A stretch of DNA of 64,000 nt from Nocardia australiensis (GTDB lineage Bacteria; Actinomycetota; Actinomycetes; Mycobacteriales; Mycobacteriaceae), in the NCBI RefSeq assembly GCF_020733705.1, contig NZ_JAJFZM010000001.1, positions 372,001-436,000 on the forward strand. The letters are read 5' to 3'. The notes beneath the pieces were generated by a model, which worked only from the letters and a program-made list of their open reading frames with translations, was not told the DNA's origin and made no database searches. This document shows, piece after piece, positions 36,482-47,081 of this stretch. The number at the start of each line of letters is the position of its first letter. Position 1 is the stretch's first letter. A program made the translations under genes and the position numbers.

Positions 36482-38091
36482 TCAATCGGCTTGTCGTCTG
36501 GGCGCTGAAGGCGCGGTGGGGGTTGGCCGCGGTAGTGATAACCGCCAACCTCAGCGGCTTCGCGGTTATCGTCACCGAGCTGTGGCTCAGCGGGTTCCTC
36601 GGCAGGCTCGGCGACACTTGGATGCACACTCTCGCGCTGGTGGGGATCTACCCCGTGGTGGGATTCCTGGTCGGTGTCGGCCTGGCCATCCGAGACCGGA
36701 CGGTGTACTTCGATTGGCTCGACAACGCGCGCAAACCGACCCCCGAGGAGGCGCGCAAGCTGCTGCGGCTGCCCGTCGCCATCACGACCCGCGCGTTGGC
36801 GCTGTGGATCCCCGGCGTGATCGTGGCCGCCGCGATGTTCTCCCATTTGACCGCGCACAACAGCGCGGCGGTGACGGCGGCGCTATTCATTCTCGGCGCG
36901 TTCGAGTCGGCGGGTTTCACCTTCCTGATCGTGGACCGTGTGATCCGCCCGACCATCCCGGTGGTGGCCGGCGTGCTCGGCGGCACCATGCACTGGAGTT
37001 CCTCGGTCATGGTTCGGATCGTGATGACCTGGGCGGTGGCGGCCGCCATGCCGCTGCTGATGCTCATCGTGGTGCTGGCCGATCCGGCCTCCGGCGCGCC
37101 CGACCGCATTCGCACCGCCATCTATCTCTCCGGGGTCGGGATCGGGGTCGGCGCGCTCGCCACAGCCTTCCTGGCCCGCTCTGTGGCCACGCCGATGCGC
37201 ACGCTGCGGCGGGCGCTCGATCGGGTTACCAAGGGCGAGTTGGACATCCAGGTTACGGTCGGTAGCGCCAGTGAAATCGGCCGACTGGAGAACTCGGTGA
37301 ACGAGTTGGCCACAAATCTGCGTGAGCGCGAACGGATGCGCGATGTCTTCGGCCGCCATGTCGGCACCGAGGTGGCCGAACGGGCACTGGCCGGCGGGGT
37401 GGACCTTACCGGTGATGTGCGCGTGGTTTCGGCGCTGTTCGTCGATGTGACCGGCTCGGTCGAACTGTCCACCGGGCTGGCGCCACAGGAATTCGTCGCC
37501 AAGCTCAACAGGTTGCTGTCGATCGTGGTCGCGGCCACCGAGGAGAACAACGGCCTGGTGAACAAGTTCGAGGGCGACGCGGCACTGTGTATCTTCGGTG
37601 CCCCGATCGCCTTGCGGGACAACGCGACTCCCGCCCTGCGCGCGGCACGCCGAATCCGGGACGAGGTGATCGCGGGCGGCGAACTCGATATCGGCATCGG
37701 CGTTGCTCGCGGCCGGGTCTTCGCCGGAGACGTCGGCACCGATACTCGCCTCGAGTACACCGTCATCGGCGACGCGGTCAACGAGGCCGCCCGCCTCACG
37801 ACCGAGGCCAAGAAAGTCCCGTGCCGAATCCTGGTGAGCGGCGCGGCGGTCGAGTCCTCGGCACCATACGAGCGCGAGAAATGGACGCTCTACGAGAACA
37901 TCCTGCTACGGGGCATCACGGAGCCAACACCCTGCTGGACCGACGTCGACGAATCCGAGGTCACCGTCGCGCCACTGTCGGATGGCAATGGCTCGGATGC
38001 CACGCTCACGCCACCCTCCGGAAGCACCGACCTGATGACCGAAAGCAGTCCCATCTCCAAAATCCGGACGGCCGCAACCGAAACCGAATAG
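36478..38091 (+). CDS. Membrane adenylate/guanylate cyclase (6 TM-HAMP-class III cyclase)
   Basis: A 537-residue membrane cyclase of the mycobacterial Rv1318c-Rv1320c/Rv3645 layout: about six membrane segments (residues 1-240), a HAMP linker (SVATPMRTLRRALDRVTKGE), and a class III catalytic domain. Metal-binding D323 (LFVDVTGS) and D367 (KFEGDAAL), adenine-side K363 and D432, and transition-state N435 and R439 (VIGDAVNEAARL) are all there, so a homodimer should be active as an adenylate cyclase. A Ser/Thr-rich tail of about 50 residues follows. Start GTG at 36478 overlaps the 57-residue gene. Confidence 0.93.
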   Translation: MINRLVVWALKARWGLAAVVITANLSGFAVIVTELWLSGFLGRLGDTWMHTLALVGIYPVVGFLVGVGLAIRDRTVYFDWLDNARKPTPEEARKLLRLPVAITTRALALWIPGVIVAAAMFSHLTAHNSAAVTAALFILGAFESAGFTFLIVDRVIRPTIPVVAGVLGGTMHWSSSVMVRIVMTWAVAAAMPLLMLIVVLADPASGAPDRIRTAIYLSGVGIGVGALATAFLARSVATPMRTLRRALDRVTKGELDIQVTVGSASEIGRLENSVNELATNLRERERMRDVFGRHVGTEVAERALAGGVDLTGDVRVVSALFVDVTGSVELSTGLAPQEFVAKLNRLLSIVVAATEENNGLVNKFEGDAALCIFGAPIALRDNATPALRAARRIRDEVIAGGELDIGIGVARGRVFAGDVGTDTRLEYTVIGDAVNEAARLTTEAKKVPCRILVSGAAVESSAPYEREKWTLYENILLRGITEPTPCWTDVDESEVTVAPLSDGNGSDATLTPPSGSTDLMTESSPISKIRTAATETE

Positions 38092-38132
38092 CACTACGTT
38101 CCGTCCACCGGTGTCAGCGCGACGACTCGGAT

Positions 38133-40235
<2,103 letters not shown>

Positions 40236-40320
40236 GTCTCCAGCCTCCCACAACCTTGCGAGCACACCGCGCGATTCAGATCCGGACGTTCGGTGTCCTC
40301 ACCTTCCGTAGCCTGGACGG

Positions 40321-41193
40321 GTGGGAACTGTGGACTTGGGCCGCGAGTCCGAGGTTGGGTGGGATTTCTCGGGTTCGGCCGCCGCCGGGCCGTTGGGTAC
40401 CGCGATCATCGGTTACCGCGATGTGGTTGGCGGCGGGTTGGATCTTCGGGTGGCCGGGACGGCGGCGATCACCGTGCTGATCGAATTCGGGGAGCGCGGG
40501 CTGATCGTCGACGATGCTGTCGGGCGGCGAACCCTCGGCGGGTTCGTTGTCGGGCTTCCCGTGGAGGCCATGCGTGTTCGTGGCGAGCGGGCGGAGTGCG
40601 TCGAGGTTCGCTTGTCGCCGATACAGGCGTATTCGCTGTTGGGTATTTCCCCAACGGATTTGGGCCGGGGTGTGGTCGCTTTGGAGGATCTCTGGGGCCG
40701 CTCGGCTCGGCGGCTGCGTGAGCAGCTCGCGTCCACCCGGACCTGGGACGAACGTTTCGCAGTAACGAAATCGTTTCTGGCGCAGTGCGAAAGGCCGATG
40801 CGGACACCCGACCCGGAGGTGCTCGCCGGCTGGAATCGCATACTCACCTCCGGTGGCCAGGTGAAGATCGGCGAGCTCGCCGAATCCCTCGGATGGAGCC
40901 ACAAGCGGCTGTGGGCGCGGTTCGAGTCCCAGATCGGCCTGACACCCAAGCGGGCGGCGATGCTGGTCCGGTTCCGGTCCGCGGTCGACGGTTTACTGGC
41001 GGGCCGGCCCGCCGCCGACGTCGCGTTGGACTGCGGGTACACCGATCAGGCCCATCTGTGCCGAGACGTGTCGACATTCGCCGACCGCACGCCGGGAGCA
41101 CTAACGGCGCACTATTTGCCCACCATCGCCCGGCACCGGTACCGGGCCTGGGGAAGATTTTTCCAATACGGTGCGGGACCGCTCGCTCGATAG
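40321..41193 (+). CDS. AraC family transcriptional regulator
   Basis: 290 residues. The N-terminal two thirds form a ligand or sensor domain (TAAITVLIEFGERGLIVDD, GFVVGLPVEAMRVRGERA, VEVRLSPIQAYSLLGI), as in the DUF6597-type AraC regulators. The C-terminal AraC helix-turn-helix pair is QVKIGELAESLGWSHKRLW and ADVALDCGYTDQAHLCRDVS. Its end comes 7 bases before the serine hydrolase start on the same strand, so it probably regulates that gene. Starts at GTG 40321. Confidence 0.9.
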   Translation: MGTVDLGRESEVGWDFSGSAAAGPLGTAIIGYRDVVGGGLDLRVAGTAAITVLIEFGERGLIVDDAVGRRTLGGFVVGLPVEAMRVRGERAECVEVRLSPIQAYSLLGISPTDLGRGVVALEDLWGRSARRLREQLASTRTWDERFAVTKSFLAQCERPMRTPDPEVLAGWNRILTSGGQVKIGELAESLGWSHKRLWARFESQIGLTPKRAAMLVRFRSAVDGLLAGRPAADVALDCGYTDQAHLCRDVSTFADRTPGALTAHYLPTIARHRYRAWGRFFQYGAGPLAR

Positions 41194-41200
41194 TGGTGCC

Positions 41201-42315
41201 ATGACCCACACATTCGATCCCGAGAAGCTACAGACCGCCCTGGAGACCGTCCATCACGCGGGCATGCCCGGAGTTTTCGCCGAGGTTCGCGACGACGACC
41301 AAATCTGGTGCGGCGCAGCCGGAGTCGCCGATCTAGCCACCGGCCGCCCCGTCACGGCCGATATGCGACACCGCGTCGGCAGCATCACCAAGACGTTCAC
41401 CGCCGCCGTGCTGCAGCTGGTCGACGATGGCGAAATAGAGCTCGACACGCCCATCGGCCACTACCTGCCGCGGCTGGTTCCCGGCGCACGCGGTGTGGCG
41501 ATCACGGTCCGGATGTTGATCAACCACACCAGCGGCCTCGCCGAATACCTCCCGCATGCCTACCCCTCCCTCGCGGCCTTTCCAGCCTTGGCGAAAACGA
41601 CACCGGCCAGCCTGGATGGCAACCGGTTCACCAGGTTTCACGCGACCGAGCTGATCGAGATGGGGGTCGCAGCGCCTGCTGCCGGAGCCGCGGGTGGCAC
41701 ACCGGGTGTGTACTCGAACACCAATTACCTGCTCATGTGCCAACTCCTGGAATCGATTACAGGTACCTCGGCAGAGAAATGCATCACCCGCAACGTGATC
41801 GAGCGCGCCGGGCTGCGGGACACCGAGCTCCCAGCCGGACCGTATGTCCACGGGCCGCATTCACTGCACTATGAGGCGTGGTTCGGCATGATCGACCCGC
41901 CGCACGACTACAGCGTCTATGACATGTCGTGGGTGGGGCCGGCGGCTTCGCTGATATCGACCGTCGCAGACCTGAACCGCTTCTTCGGCCTGCTGCTGGC
42001 CGGCGATATCATCAGCCGAGCGTCGCTGGCGCAGATGCAACGCACCGTTCCGGTCATCTCCTTCGAGGGAAAGACACTCGACTACGGTCTGGGCCTGCAG
42101 AAGATGACGGTGCCCGGTCACGGGACTTACTGGGCCATGAGGGTTCGGTCTGGGGCGGCGGCGCGATGTCCATGACCAGCGCCGACGGCAAGCGACAAAT
42201 GTCCATCGCGGTGAACCTGCAGCGATGGAACCGACTCGACTCCTCGGGTAAGCCGCAGCCCCATCCTATCGACGACGCACTTCGTGCCCTCACCCAGGTG
42301 ACGCTGTGCGGTTGA
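41201..42315 (+). pseudogene. Serine hydrolase (beta-lactamase / D-Ala-D-Ala carboxypeptidase fold), frameshifted near the C-terminus
   Basis: Class C-type serine hydrolase. The ATG at 41201 opens a frame with the S-x-x-K nucleophile motif (VGSITKTFTAAVLQL), the Y-x-N motif (VYSNTNYLL) and NHTSGLAEYL. At about 42130-42133 the frame shifts: the original frame ends at 42175 with unrelated residues (AMRVRSGAAARCP), while the +1-related frame continues GHEGSVWGGGAMSMTSADGKR to 42315. The H-x-G motif (GHEG) lies exactly at the break. One extra G in the GGG run of ACTGGGCCATGAG would restore the frame. It is either a real frameshift mutation or a sequencing error in a G run. Follows the AraC gene. 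Confidence 0.8.
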
Positions 42316-42344
42316 TACACGCAGCCACCGAACAAGCACGGATG

Positions 42345-42540
42345 CAACACGATCCGCAACGCTCGGTCAGCCGGCGGTGCTCGATGGCCAGGCCAGGCGC
42401 CCTCCGGGTCGACCCAGCAGTCGTCCCGCACGTTCGGATCGAGACCCTCGACTGCGGTCACACACCCATGATCGAAGAGCCCGAGCTTCGGCGCCTGGAG
42501 CGAACGCGCCCGCCTGGAACTCCCCAAACTCGGCGTGAGC
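42345..42540 (+). pseudogene. Possible remnant of an alpha/beta hydrolase C-terminus
   Basis: In the frame that opens at 42306 the peptide VPHVRIETLDCGHTPMIEEP resembles the end of alpha/beta hydrolases, where a G-H-x-P motif supplies the catalytic histidine. Nothing upstream looks like the rest of such a protein and the following residues are Arg/Pro-rich, so I read this as a decayed 3' fragment. Exact limits are uncertain. Confidence 0.35.
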
Positions 42541-42614
42541 GCGCGCCGGCCTTGCGGAACTGCTTCCGGTGGAAGAAGACGCGACCGCGTGACGCCCGAC
42601 CAACACCCTGCTAC

Positions 42615-43031
42615 CTATAAGTCCACGACACGAATTCGCTTGCCGCACAGCTTGGTCATATCATCCACATCCGAGGTCAGGATCACCGTGGGCGCGACGG
42701 CACGCAAGGCGGTCGCGGCTACCACAGCATCGATGGCGTACTTGTGACCATGCAGACCGGCCGCACGCAGCAATTCGATTGCGTCGAAAGCGATCTCGTC
42801 GGTGACAGGTTCGACTCGAAGCCGGGATAAGTACCAGCGGAACCGGTCGTTCTTGATCCTGATGTCGTATGCCTCGATGGGAGTGAGAGCGCTGACGATT
42901 ACCCGGAAATCACTATCCTGCGCTTCCCGGATGTACGCGGTGACACGGTGGTCCGCCGCGCAAAACCTCGACAGGCCCTCACTGTCCAGCACCAGCGTCC
43001 CGGCACTCAGCCGGCTTCGTGTTCGTGCCAC
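42615..43031 (-). CDS. PIN-domain toxin (VapC-like)
   Basis: A 138-residue PIN ribonuclease, the probable toxin of a type II toxin-antitoxin pair. The acidic site is visible: D16 (LVLDSEGL), E53 (TPIEAYD), D101 (HKYAIDAVVAATA) and D121/D123/D124 (TSDVDDM). PIN toxins cut tRNA or rRNA. The GTG at 43031 makes the gene overlap the antitoxin by 25 bases, typical of coupled pairs; residues before about 12 are not part of the fold, so a later start is possible. The target is unknown. Confidence 0.88.
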   Translation of the reverse strand: MARTRSRLSAGTLVLDSEGLSRFCAADHRVTAYIREAQDSDFRVIVSALTPIEAYDIRIKNDRFRWYLSRLRVEPVTDEIAFDAIELLRAAGLHGHKYAIDAVVAATALRAVAPTVILTSDVDDMTKLCGKRIRVVDL

Positions 43032-43318
43032 CCGTGATCCCCTTGCAACTCGGGCGAGGACTTCACCTCACGAAACAACGCAGCCGCTTCATCCCTGAAC
43101 TCCTGCGGAATCACCCCAACTTGATCCTCATTCGCAACCAGCGCCTCCTCGAGCAGATCTCGCTCGATCTGCCGCTCAACGGCGGCATCGACATACGCGG
43201 AGAATCCGCGCGCCCCGACGCGTGCCCTGATCGCCCGAATATTGCCCGCCCGCAGCGACACGCTGACCTTCGCGGCCGGCCCATCGCCCGGAGGATACTC
43301 CGCGGGTAGTGCAGTCAT
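43007..43318 (-). CDS. Antitoxin of the PIN toxin (ribbon-helix-helix-like)
   Basis: A 103-residue acidic protein. The N-terminal half has the look of an RHH or CopG-type DNA-binding strand and helices ([20 protein letters not shown], then [16 protein letters not shown]). The C-terminal half ([19 protein letters not shown]) is charged and would wrap the toxin. ATG at 43318. It precedes and overlaps the toxin gene. A small palindrome lies 13-25 bases upstream, as expected for autoregulation. Confidence 0.82.
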   Translation of the reverse strand: MTALPAEYPPGDGPAAKVSVSLRAGNIRAIRARVGARGFSAYVDAAVERQIERDLLEEALVANEDQVGVIPQEFRDEAAALFREVKSSPELQGDHGWHEHEAG

Positions 43319-43497
43319 GCGACGAGTTTACTACCCGAAGTAGCAATATGACTAGTACCCTGAACCATCACATGGCACCAGTGGCACGACGAATATCCCA
43401 CCGAGAGCAAGATCGGCACATCCCACGCCGTCGCTTCTGCTAACGCCTGGACATGGCTATCATTTACTTCTCGAAACACGCCGTTCCGTGTCCGCAA
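43315..43497 (-). pseudogene. Diverged fragment of a DUF255 (CHWC) gene
   Basis: A 60-codon frame whose middle reads [20 protein letters not shown] followed by HWCHVM, the thioredoxin-like core of DUF255, and close to the intact gene at 38133-40235. By hand alignment 43365-43454 matches 40070-40159 at 71 of 90 bases. Flanking residues on both sides are unrelated, so it is a truncated duplicate. Its TGA overlaps the antitoxin ATG (ATGA), so the remnant could still be translated ahead of the toxin-antitoxin pair. Confidence 0.75.
43331..43343. promoter_or_regulatory. Candidate autoregulatory operator upstream of the antitoxin
   Basis: CTAC (43331-43334) and GTAG (43340-43343) form a short inverted repeat (CTACCCGAAGTAG) starting 13 bases upstream of the antitoxin ATG. 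The surrounding sequence is unusually AT-rich for this genome (AATATGACTAGTACC). Confidence 0.4.
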
Positions 43498-43888
43498 CTG
43501 AGGCCGGTAGACCGAAATCTACTGGCAGGTAGCATGTTTGATGAGCCGCTCGGGCGTTCGGCCGCTGTGACCTACGTCCCTGGCCACGGTGTAGATCACG
43601 TCACAACCGATGAGCCGCAACAGCGTTCGGGCCCACCCCGCCGACCCGACAGGATTGACCACCTCCGACCCGGATAACCGCTTCAGAGAACAGGATTCGG
43701 TGAGTGTTGACCCGAATACGCCGCATCTGAGGATGCAACCCTTCGAAGAAATACTGTGACCTGGCTCTCCGCCTGGGATCGGCATCACAGTTGACCGGCG
43801 ATATGAGGAGTCATAGCGTTGCCGTAGCGAATGGTCAGAGCTGCCCATTACGAACTCCATTCATGCAGAACGTTATTCGGCCGGAGAA
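43498..43888. other. Region without a recognisable gene
   Basis: 391 bases between the DUF255 fragment and the membrane-protein gene. A 113-codon minus-strand frame (43519-43860) exists but its product (MEFVMGSSDHSLRQRYDSSY) has no resemblance I know and base composition looks non-coding. No inverted-repeat ends of an insertion sequence were found. Confidence 0.5.
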
Positions 43889-44845
43889 ATGGTTCACCCA
43901 ACCCCTTGGCAAGTCAATGAAGCTCGATTCCGTCGTTCCGAAAGCGGCGTCAACTCGACCCGCGACGTGAGCGCGAACCATCCGGATTTCCGCTTGAATT
44001 GGGGTTATCTGTGCGCCGCCGGCCTCAGTATCCTCACCCTGGTCCTCCTATTTCAGCCGTGGCTTTCTGCGTCCGGACCGACCGGCAATGCGAGTTCCAA
44101 TGCTTTCGGCCGGATCGATGGCATCGGAGGCGGGGGCGGCGGTCCGAAAGCAGAAAACTGGGATGCGCACGGCTTCCGTGAGGTAGGCATCAGCGGGGTC
44201 TGGGCAATTCTGGCCAGCGCAGCAGCGATCATAACGGTATTGGCCGGGGTAATGTGCTTCCGAGTACGCAGCGAGACACTGGCCTGTGTTGTGATCGGTT
44301 CCAGCTTTGCCGCAGCCATTTTCGTATTCATCGCCGTGCTATATCTCAACAGCAAGGCACCCGCACTCCTCAGCCTGACCGAATCCCCCGGCGATAGCGG
44401 CCTCCGCGGCGTTGTCGACATGCTCCTCGGCAATGACAAAAAACCTGATTCCGGCGCCGGTCAGGAACACATCGCCAGTGCCAGTCTCGATCACGGGGCG
44501 ATGCTCGGTGCGGTGACGGCACTCGGTGCCGCGTTCGCGGCCGCTGTCAGCGGACTACGCGGGCCGATCGGTGACTCGATGCGCCTGGACGTGGCGGCGG
44601 AAGTATCTGAACCCAATGCACCTGCGGCAGATGACCTTTCCCGACCCATCGAACCGATCCACTCCCCCCGGGCCGAAGCGCCGCCGGCTATCGCGGACAA
44701 CAACGCCCTGTTGTGGGAAAGACTGCTATCCGACAACGAGCCGATTGTGCGGAACACACAGGATCGCAGTCGTAACGCCGCCTCGGTCGAGGGTACTTCC
44801 AACCCCGAGATGACCGCACTTTTCGACAAAATGCTCGTCGGCTGA
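43889..44845 (+). CDS. Membrane protein of unknown function (four TM)
   Basis: A 318-residue protein with no family I recognise. An N-tail of about 37 residues is followed by TM1 (CAAGLSILTLVLLFQPWL), an extracytoplasmic loop with a poly-glycine run (IDGIGGGGGGPKAENWDAHG), TM2 (VWAILASAAAIITVLAGVM), TM3 (LACVVIGSSFAAAIFVFIAV), a loop with SPGDSGLRGVVDML, TM4 (MLGAVTALGAAFAAAVSGL), and a cytoplasmic Pro/Glu-rich tail of about 100 residues ending NPEMTALFDKMLVG. GGAG at 43882 supports ATG 43889. The layout resembles small ESX- or lipid-linked actinobacterial membrane proteins only in general. Convergent with the Rv1083-like gene. Confidence 0.7.
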   Translation: MVHPTPWQVNEARFRRSESGVNSTRDVSANHPDFRLNWGYLCAAGLSILTLVLLFQPWLSASGPTGNASSNAFGRIDGIGGGGGGPKAENWDAHGFREVGISGVWAILASAAAIITVLAGVMCFRVRSETLACVVIGSSFAAAIFVFIAVLYLNSKAPALLSLTESPGDSGLRGVVDMLLGNDKKPDSGAGQEHIASASLDHGAMLGAVTALGAAFAAAVSGLRGPIGDSMRLDVAAEVSEPNAPAADDLSRPIEPIHSPRAEAPPAIADNNALLWERLLSDNEPIVRNTQDRSRNAASVEGTSNPEMTALFDKMLVG

Positions 44846-44993
44846 CACTCCATGGCCGCGGCGGCGCGGACCGATATCCGAACCGCCACCGCGTCTCGAT
44901 CGAAACCGATCTACCACGGCTGAATTCGAGCACAAACCGTCGTCGGTGACGAGGCGGGTTCCCTACCGCGTATTCGATGCCGACCGCAGAAAC

Positions 44994-45030
44994 GACAATG
45001 GCCGCCCGCGATGCGCGGGCGGCCATTGTC
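44994..45030. terminator. Bidirectional hairpin terminator
   Basis: 16-base perfect arms at 44994-45009 (GACAATGGCCGCCCGC) and 45015-45030, extended by one more G-C pair to leave a 3-base loop. It lies between convergent genes, 14 bases beyond the end of the minus-strand gene. Leftward the stem is followed by GTTTCT; rightward there is no U-tract. Confidence 0.8.
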
Positions 45031-45043
45031 ACGACGGTCGAGG

Positions 45044-45322
45044 TCAGGGTTTGTCGGCCCGATCGTCGGGTTCGACAACCTCCACCTCGGTCTCCCGGCG
45101 AATGATGCCCGGCTCGGTGCCCTCGTCGGCCGCCTGATCCGGTTCCGGATGTTCCGGCTCGAAGGTCGGCGGCAGCTTCTTGAGATGGCGGTTCATCGAA
45201 CGCACCAGCAGCACGGTGCCCACGAGCAGAACCAGAATGATCACCAGCCCCAGCGGCGACGCCTTACCGAATTCCGGGCCCGTCGGAGTACCGGGTGTCT
45301 GAGCGAGTAGAGCCAGCATCAC
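45044..45322 (-). CDS. Small membrane protein, Rv1083-like
   Basis: 92 residues: a short N-tail, one membrane segment ([18 protein letters not shown]), a basic stop-transfer ([11 protein letters not shown]) and an acidic cytoplasmic tail ([19 protein letters not shown]). It starts inside the mca stop (ATGA overlap) and follows mca, as Rv1083 follows Rv1082 in M. tuberculosis. Function unknown; coupling with mca suggests a link to detoxification or to the membrane. Confidence 0.85.
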   Translation of the reverse strand: MMLALLAQTPGTPTGPEFGKASPLGLVIILVLLVGTVLLVRSMNRHLKKLPPTFEPEHPEPDQAADEGTEPGIIRRETEVEVVEPDDRADKP

Positions 45323-46203
45323 TGCTCGTCACCCACGATACCGGCGAAGAGATCGGTCTCGGGGATGGCCGTGCGCACCCGGGTCTTCGCCAATTCGAAT
45401 TCCTCGGTTGGCCACAGCCGCTGCTGCATTTCCATCGGGATCGCGAAGAAGGCGCCGTTCGGATCAATCTGGGTGGCGTGCGCGCGCAGGGCGTCATCAC
45501 GCTGCGGAAAGTACTTTGAGCACTCGATCTGCGTGGTGACTCGCGCCATCGTGTCGCCGCGGCTGCCCGAGTACTGACGCATCCGGTCCAGCCATTCCTG
45601 CAGCGGGAAGGGCTCCCCAAGCTTCGCGTACTCGTCGGCGAATGCCTCGAGGCGCTTGTGGCTGAAACCGTGGTCGTAATACAGCTTCAGCGGCGTCCAC
45701 GGCTCACCAGCGTCCGGGAACCGCTCCCGGTCCCCCGCCGCCTCGAACGCGGCTATCGACACCTCATGGCATCGGATGTGGTCGGGGTGCGGGTAGCCGC
45801 CATTCTCGTCGTAGGTGGTCAGCACATGCGGCCTGAACTCACGCACCACGCGGACCAGCGCCTCGGTTGCCTCCTCCAGCGGAACGAGCGCGAAGCTGCC
45901 CTCCGGCAACGACGGCAGCGGGTCCCCCTCGGGCAGACCCGAATCGACGAAGCCGAGCCAGGTCTGACGCACCCCGAGCGCGGCGGCGGCAGCCGCCATC
46001 TCTTCGCGGCGGATCTCTTCGATCCGGTCGAGCACCCCGGGTGTGTCCATCGCGGGATTGAGAATGCTGCCGCGTTCGCCGCCGGTCAGCGTGACGACGA
46101 GGACTTCGTTCCCCTCGTCCGCGTACCGGGCGGTCGTCGCGGCACCCTTACTGGATTCGTCGTCGGGGTGGGCATGAACCGCCATGAGGCGAAGGCCGCT
46201 CAT
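45319..46203 (-). CDS. mca: Mycothiol S-conjugate amidase
   Basis: Zinc amidase of 294 residues that splits mycothiol conjugates of electrophiles and drugs into GlcN-inositol and an exportable mercapturic acid. LmbE/PIG-L fold: zinc ligands in [14 protein letters not shown] (H, D) and HPDHIRCHE (H). Mca rather than the deacetylase MshB is indicated by the C-terminal segments [20 protein letters not shown] and [11 protein letters not shown] and by the neighbourhood (Rv1083-like, DUF4307, greA). ATG at 46203; divergent from the DUF4307 gene. Confidence 0.96.
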   Translation of the reverse strand: MSGLRLMAVHAHPDDESSKGAATTARYADEGNEVLVVTLTGGERGSILNPAMDTPGVLDRIEEIRREEMAAAAAALGVRQTWLGFVDSGLPEGDPLPSLPEGSFALVPLEEATEALVRVVREFRPHVLTTYDENGGYPHPDHIRCHEVSIAAFEAAGDRERFPDAGEPWTPLKLYYDHGFSHKRLEAFADEYAKLGEPFPLQEWLDRMRQYSGSRGDTMARVTTQIECSKYFPQRDDALRAHATQIDPNGAFFAIPMEMQQRLWPTEEFELAKTRVRTAIPETDLFAGIVGDEQ

Positions 46204-46308
46204 ATTTCGTTCACCTCATCGCTCTCGCTCGCGGGTGCTGGGATTTCGTTCCCTATAGTTCCATTCGACAGACTTTTGTTCCGACGTACCCCCCGGGAGC
46301 GACCACTG

Positions 46309-46764
46309 ATGAGCGAGCCTGCGCCGGAATCAGCCGGTAGCGATGAAGCCACGGCGCGCCGCGCCGATCGGTACGGCACCGAACCACGCCGGCGAAAGCG
46401 CTGGATTCCGGTGGTTCTCGGCGTCGTTGTCGTGCTGCTCGGGCTGGGGGTCGCCTATCTCGGCTGGCAGAAATACGGGCCCGACGACATCACTGCCGAA
46501 CAACTCGGATACACCGTCGTCGACGATTCCACGATGACCGTTCAGCTCAAGGTCACCCGCAAGGATCCGCAGCGGCCGGTGGTGTGTTTCGTGCGCGCCA
46601 TGGCACGCGACGGTTCCGAACTCGGGCGCCGTGAAGTGCTGATCGAACCGTCCATCAGCGGCACTATCAAAATGTCGACCACGGTTCGCTCGTCGGCACG
46701 TCCTTCGGCGAGCAGTATCTACGCCTGTAGCGATCAGGTGCCCGCCTACCTGCGAGCCGAGTGA
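46309..46764 (+). CDS. DUF4307 membrane protein (Rv1081c-like)
   Basis: 151 residues, function unknown. The N-terminal cytoplasmic part carries RADRYGTEPRRRKRWIPV, then one membrane segment (VVLGVVVVLLGLGVAYLGW) and an extracytoplasmic beta-rich domain (TMTVQLKVTRKDPQRPVVCF, GSELGRREVLIE). This matches DUF4307 proteins between mca and greA in mycobacteria. GGGAGC about 9 bases before the ATG at 46309 supports the start. Confidence 0.88.
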   Translation: MSEPAPESAGSDEATARRADRYGTEPRRRKRWIPVVLGVVVVLLGLGVAYLGWQKYGPDDITAEQLGYTVVDDSTMTVQLKVTRKDPQRPVVCFVRAMARDGSELGRREVLIEPSISGTIKMSTTVRSSARPSASSIYACSDQVPAYLRAE

Positions 46765-47081
46765 ATCGTCGCCGGACGGGCCGAATTCGGTCATAACGGC
46801 ACCCAGAGCACGACAAAACAAACTCCGACCTGCATGTTTGTTATTCATGCTAAAATGGCCTGATACACGGTTCCGGGGCTCGGAGCCGTGTTTGCTGCAT
46901 TGGCGGCCAGCGCTGTTGGTTTCGGGTTCGATTCTGCCCGAAACCAAAGCCTGTCGGGGTTCGAAGAACTTCCCCAGGATGGCACTAGCCGTCGGTTGGT
47001 GCGTGCCCGCCCCCTGTGGGCACTGCAGCGGTTATCAGGGAATCCCGGCCCGCCGGGAACAACTACTAGGGAGTGATCGAG
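46765..47081 (+). promoter_or_regulatory. 317-base greA leader with an inverted repeat and -10-like box
   Basis: No gene seen. AACAAAC (46817-46823) and GTTTGTT (46836-46842) form a 7-base inverted repeat with 12-base spacing in a locally AT-rich stretch, and TAAAAT (46851-46856) just downstream is a good -10 candidate. A -35 at the standard distance is not obvious. The likely transcript leader before greA is about 220 bases, long for a housekeeping gene. Confidence 0.4.

Noticed and set aside
43519..43860. 113-codon minus-strand frame upstream of the membrane-protein gene
   Set aside because: No ribosome site, no family resemblance and composition unlike neighbours; could be decayed sequence but cannot be supported as a gene.
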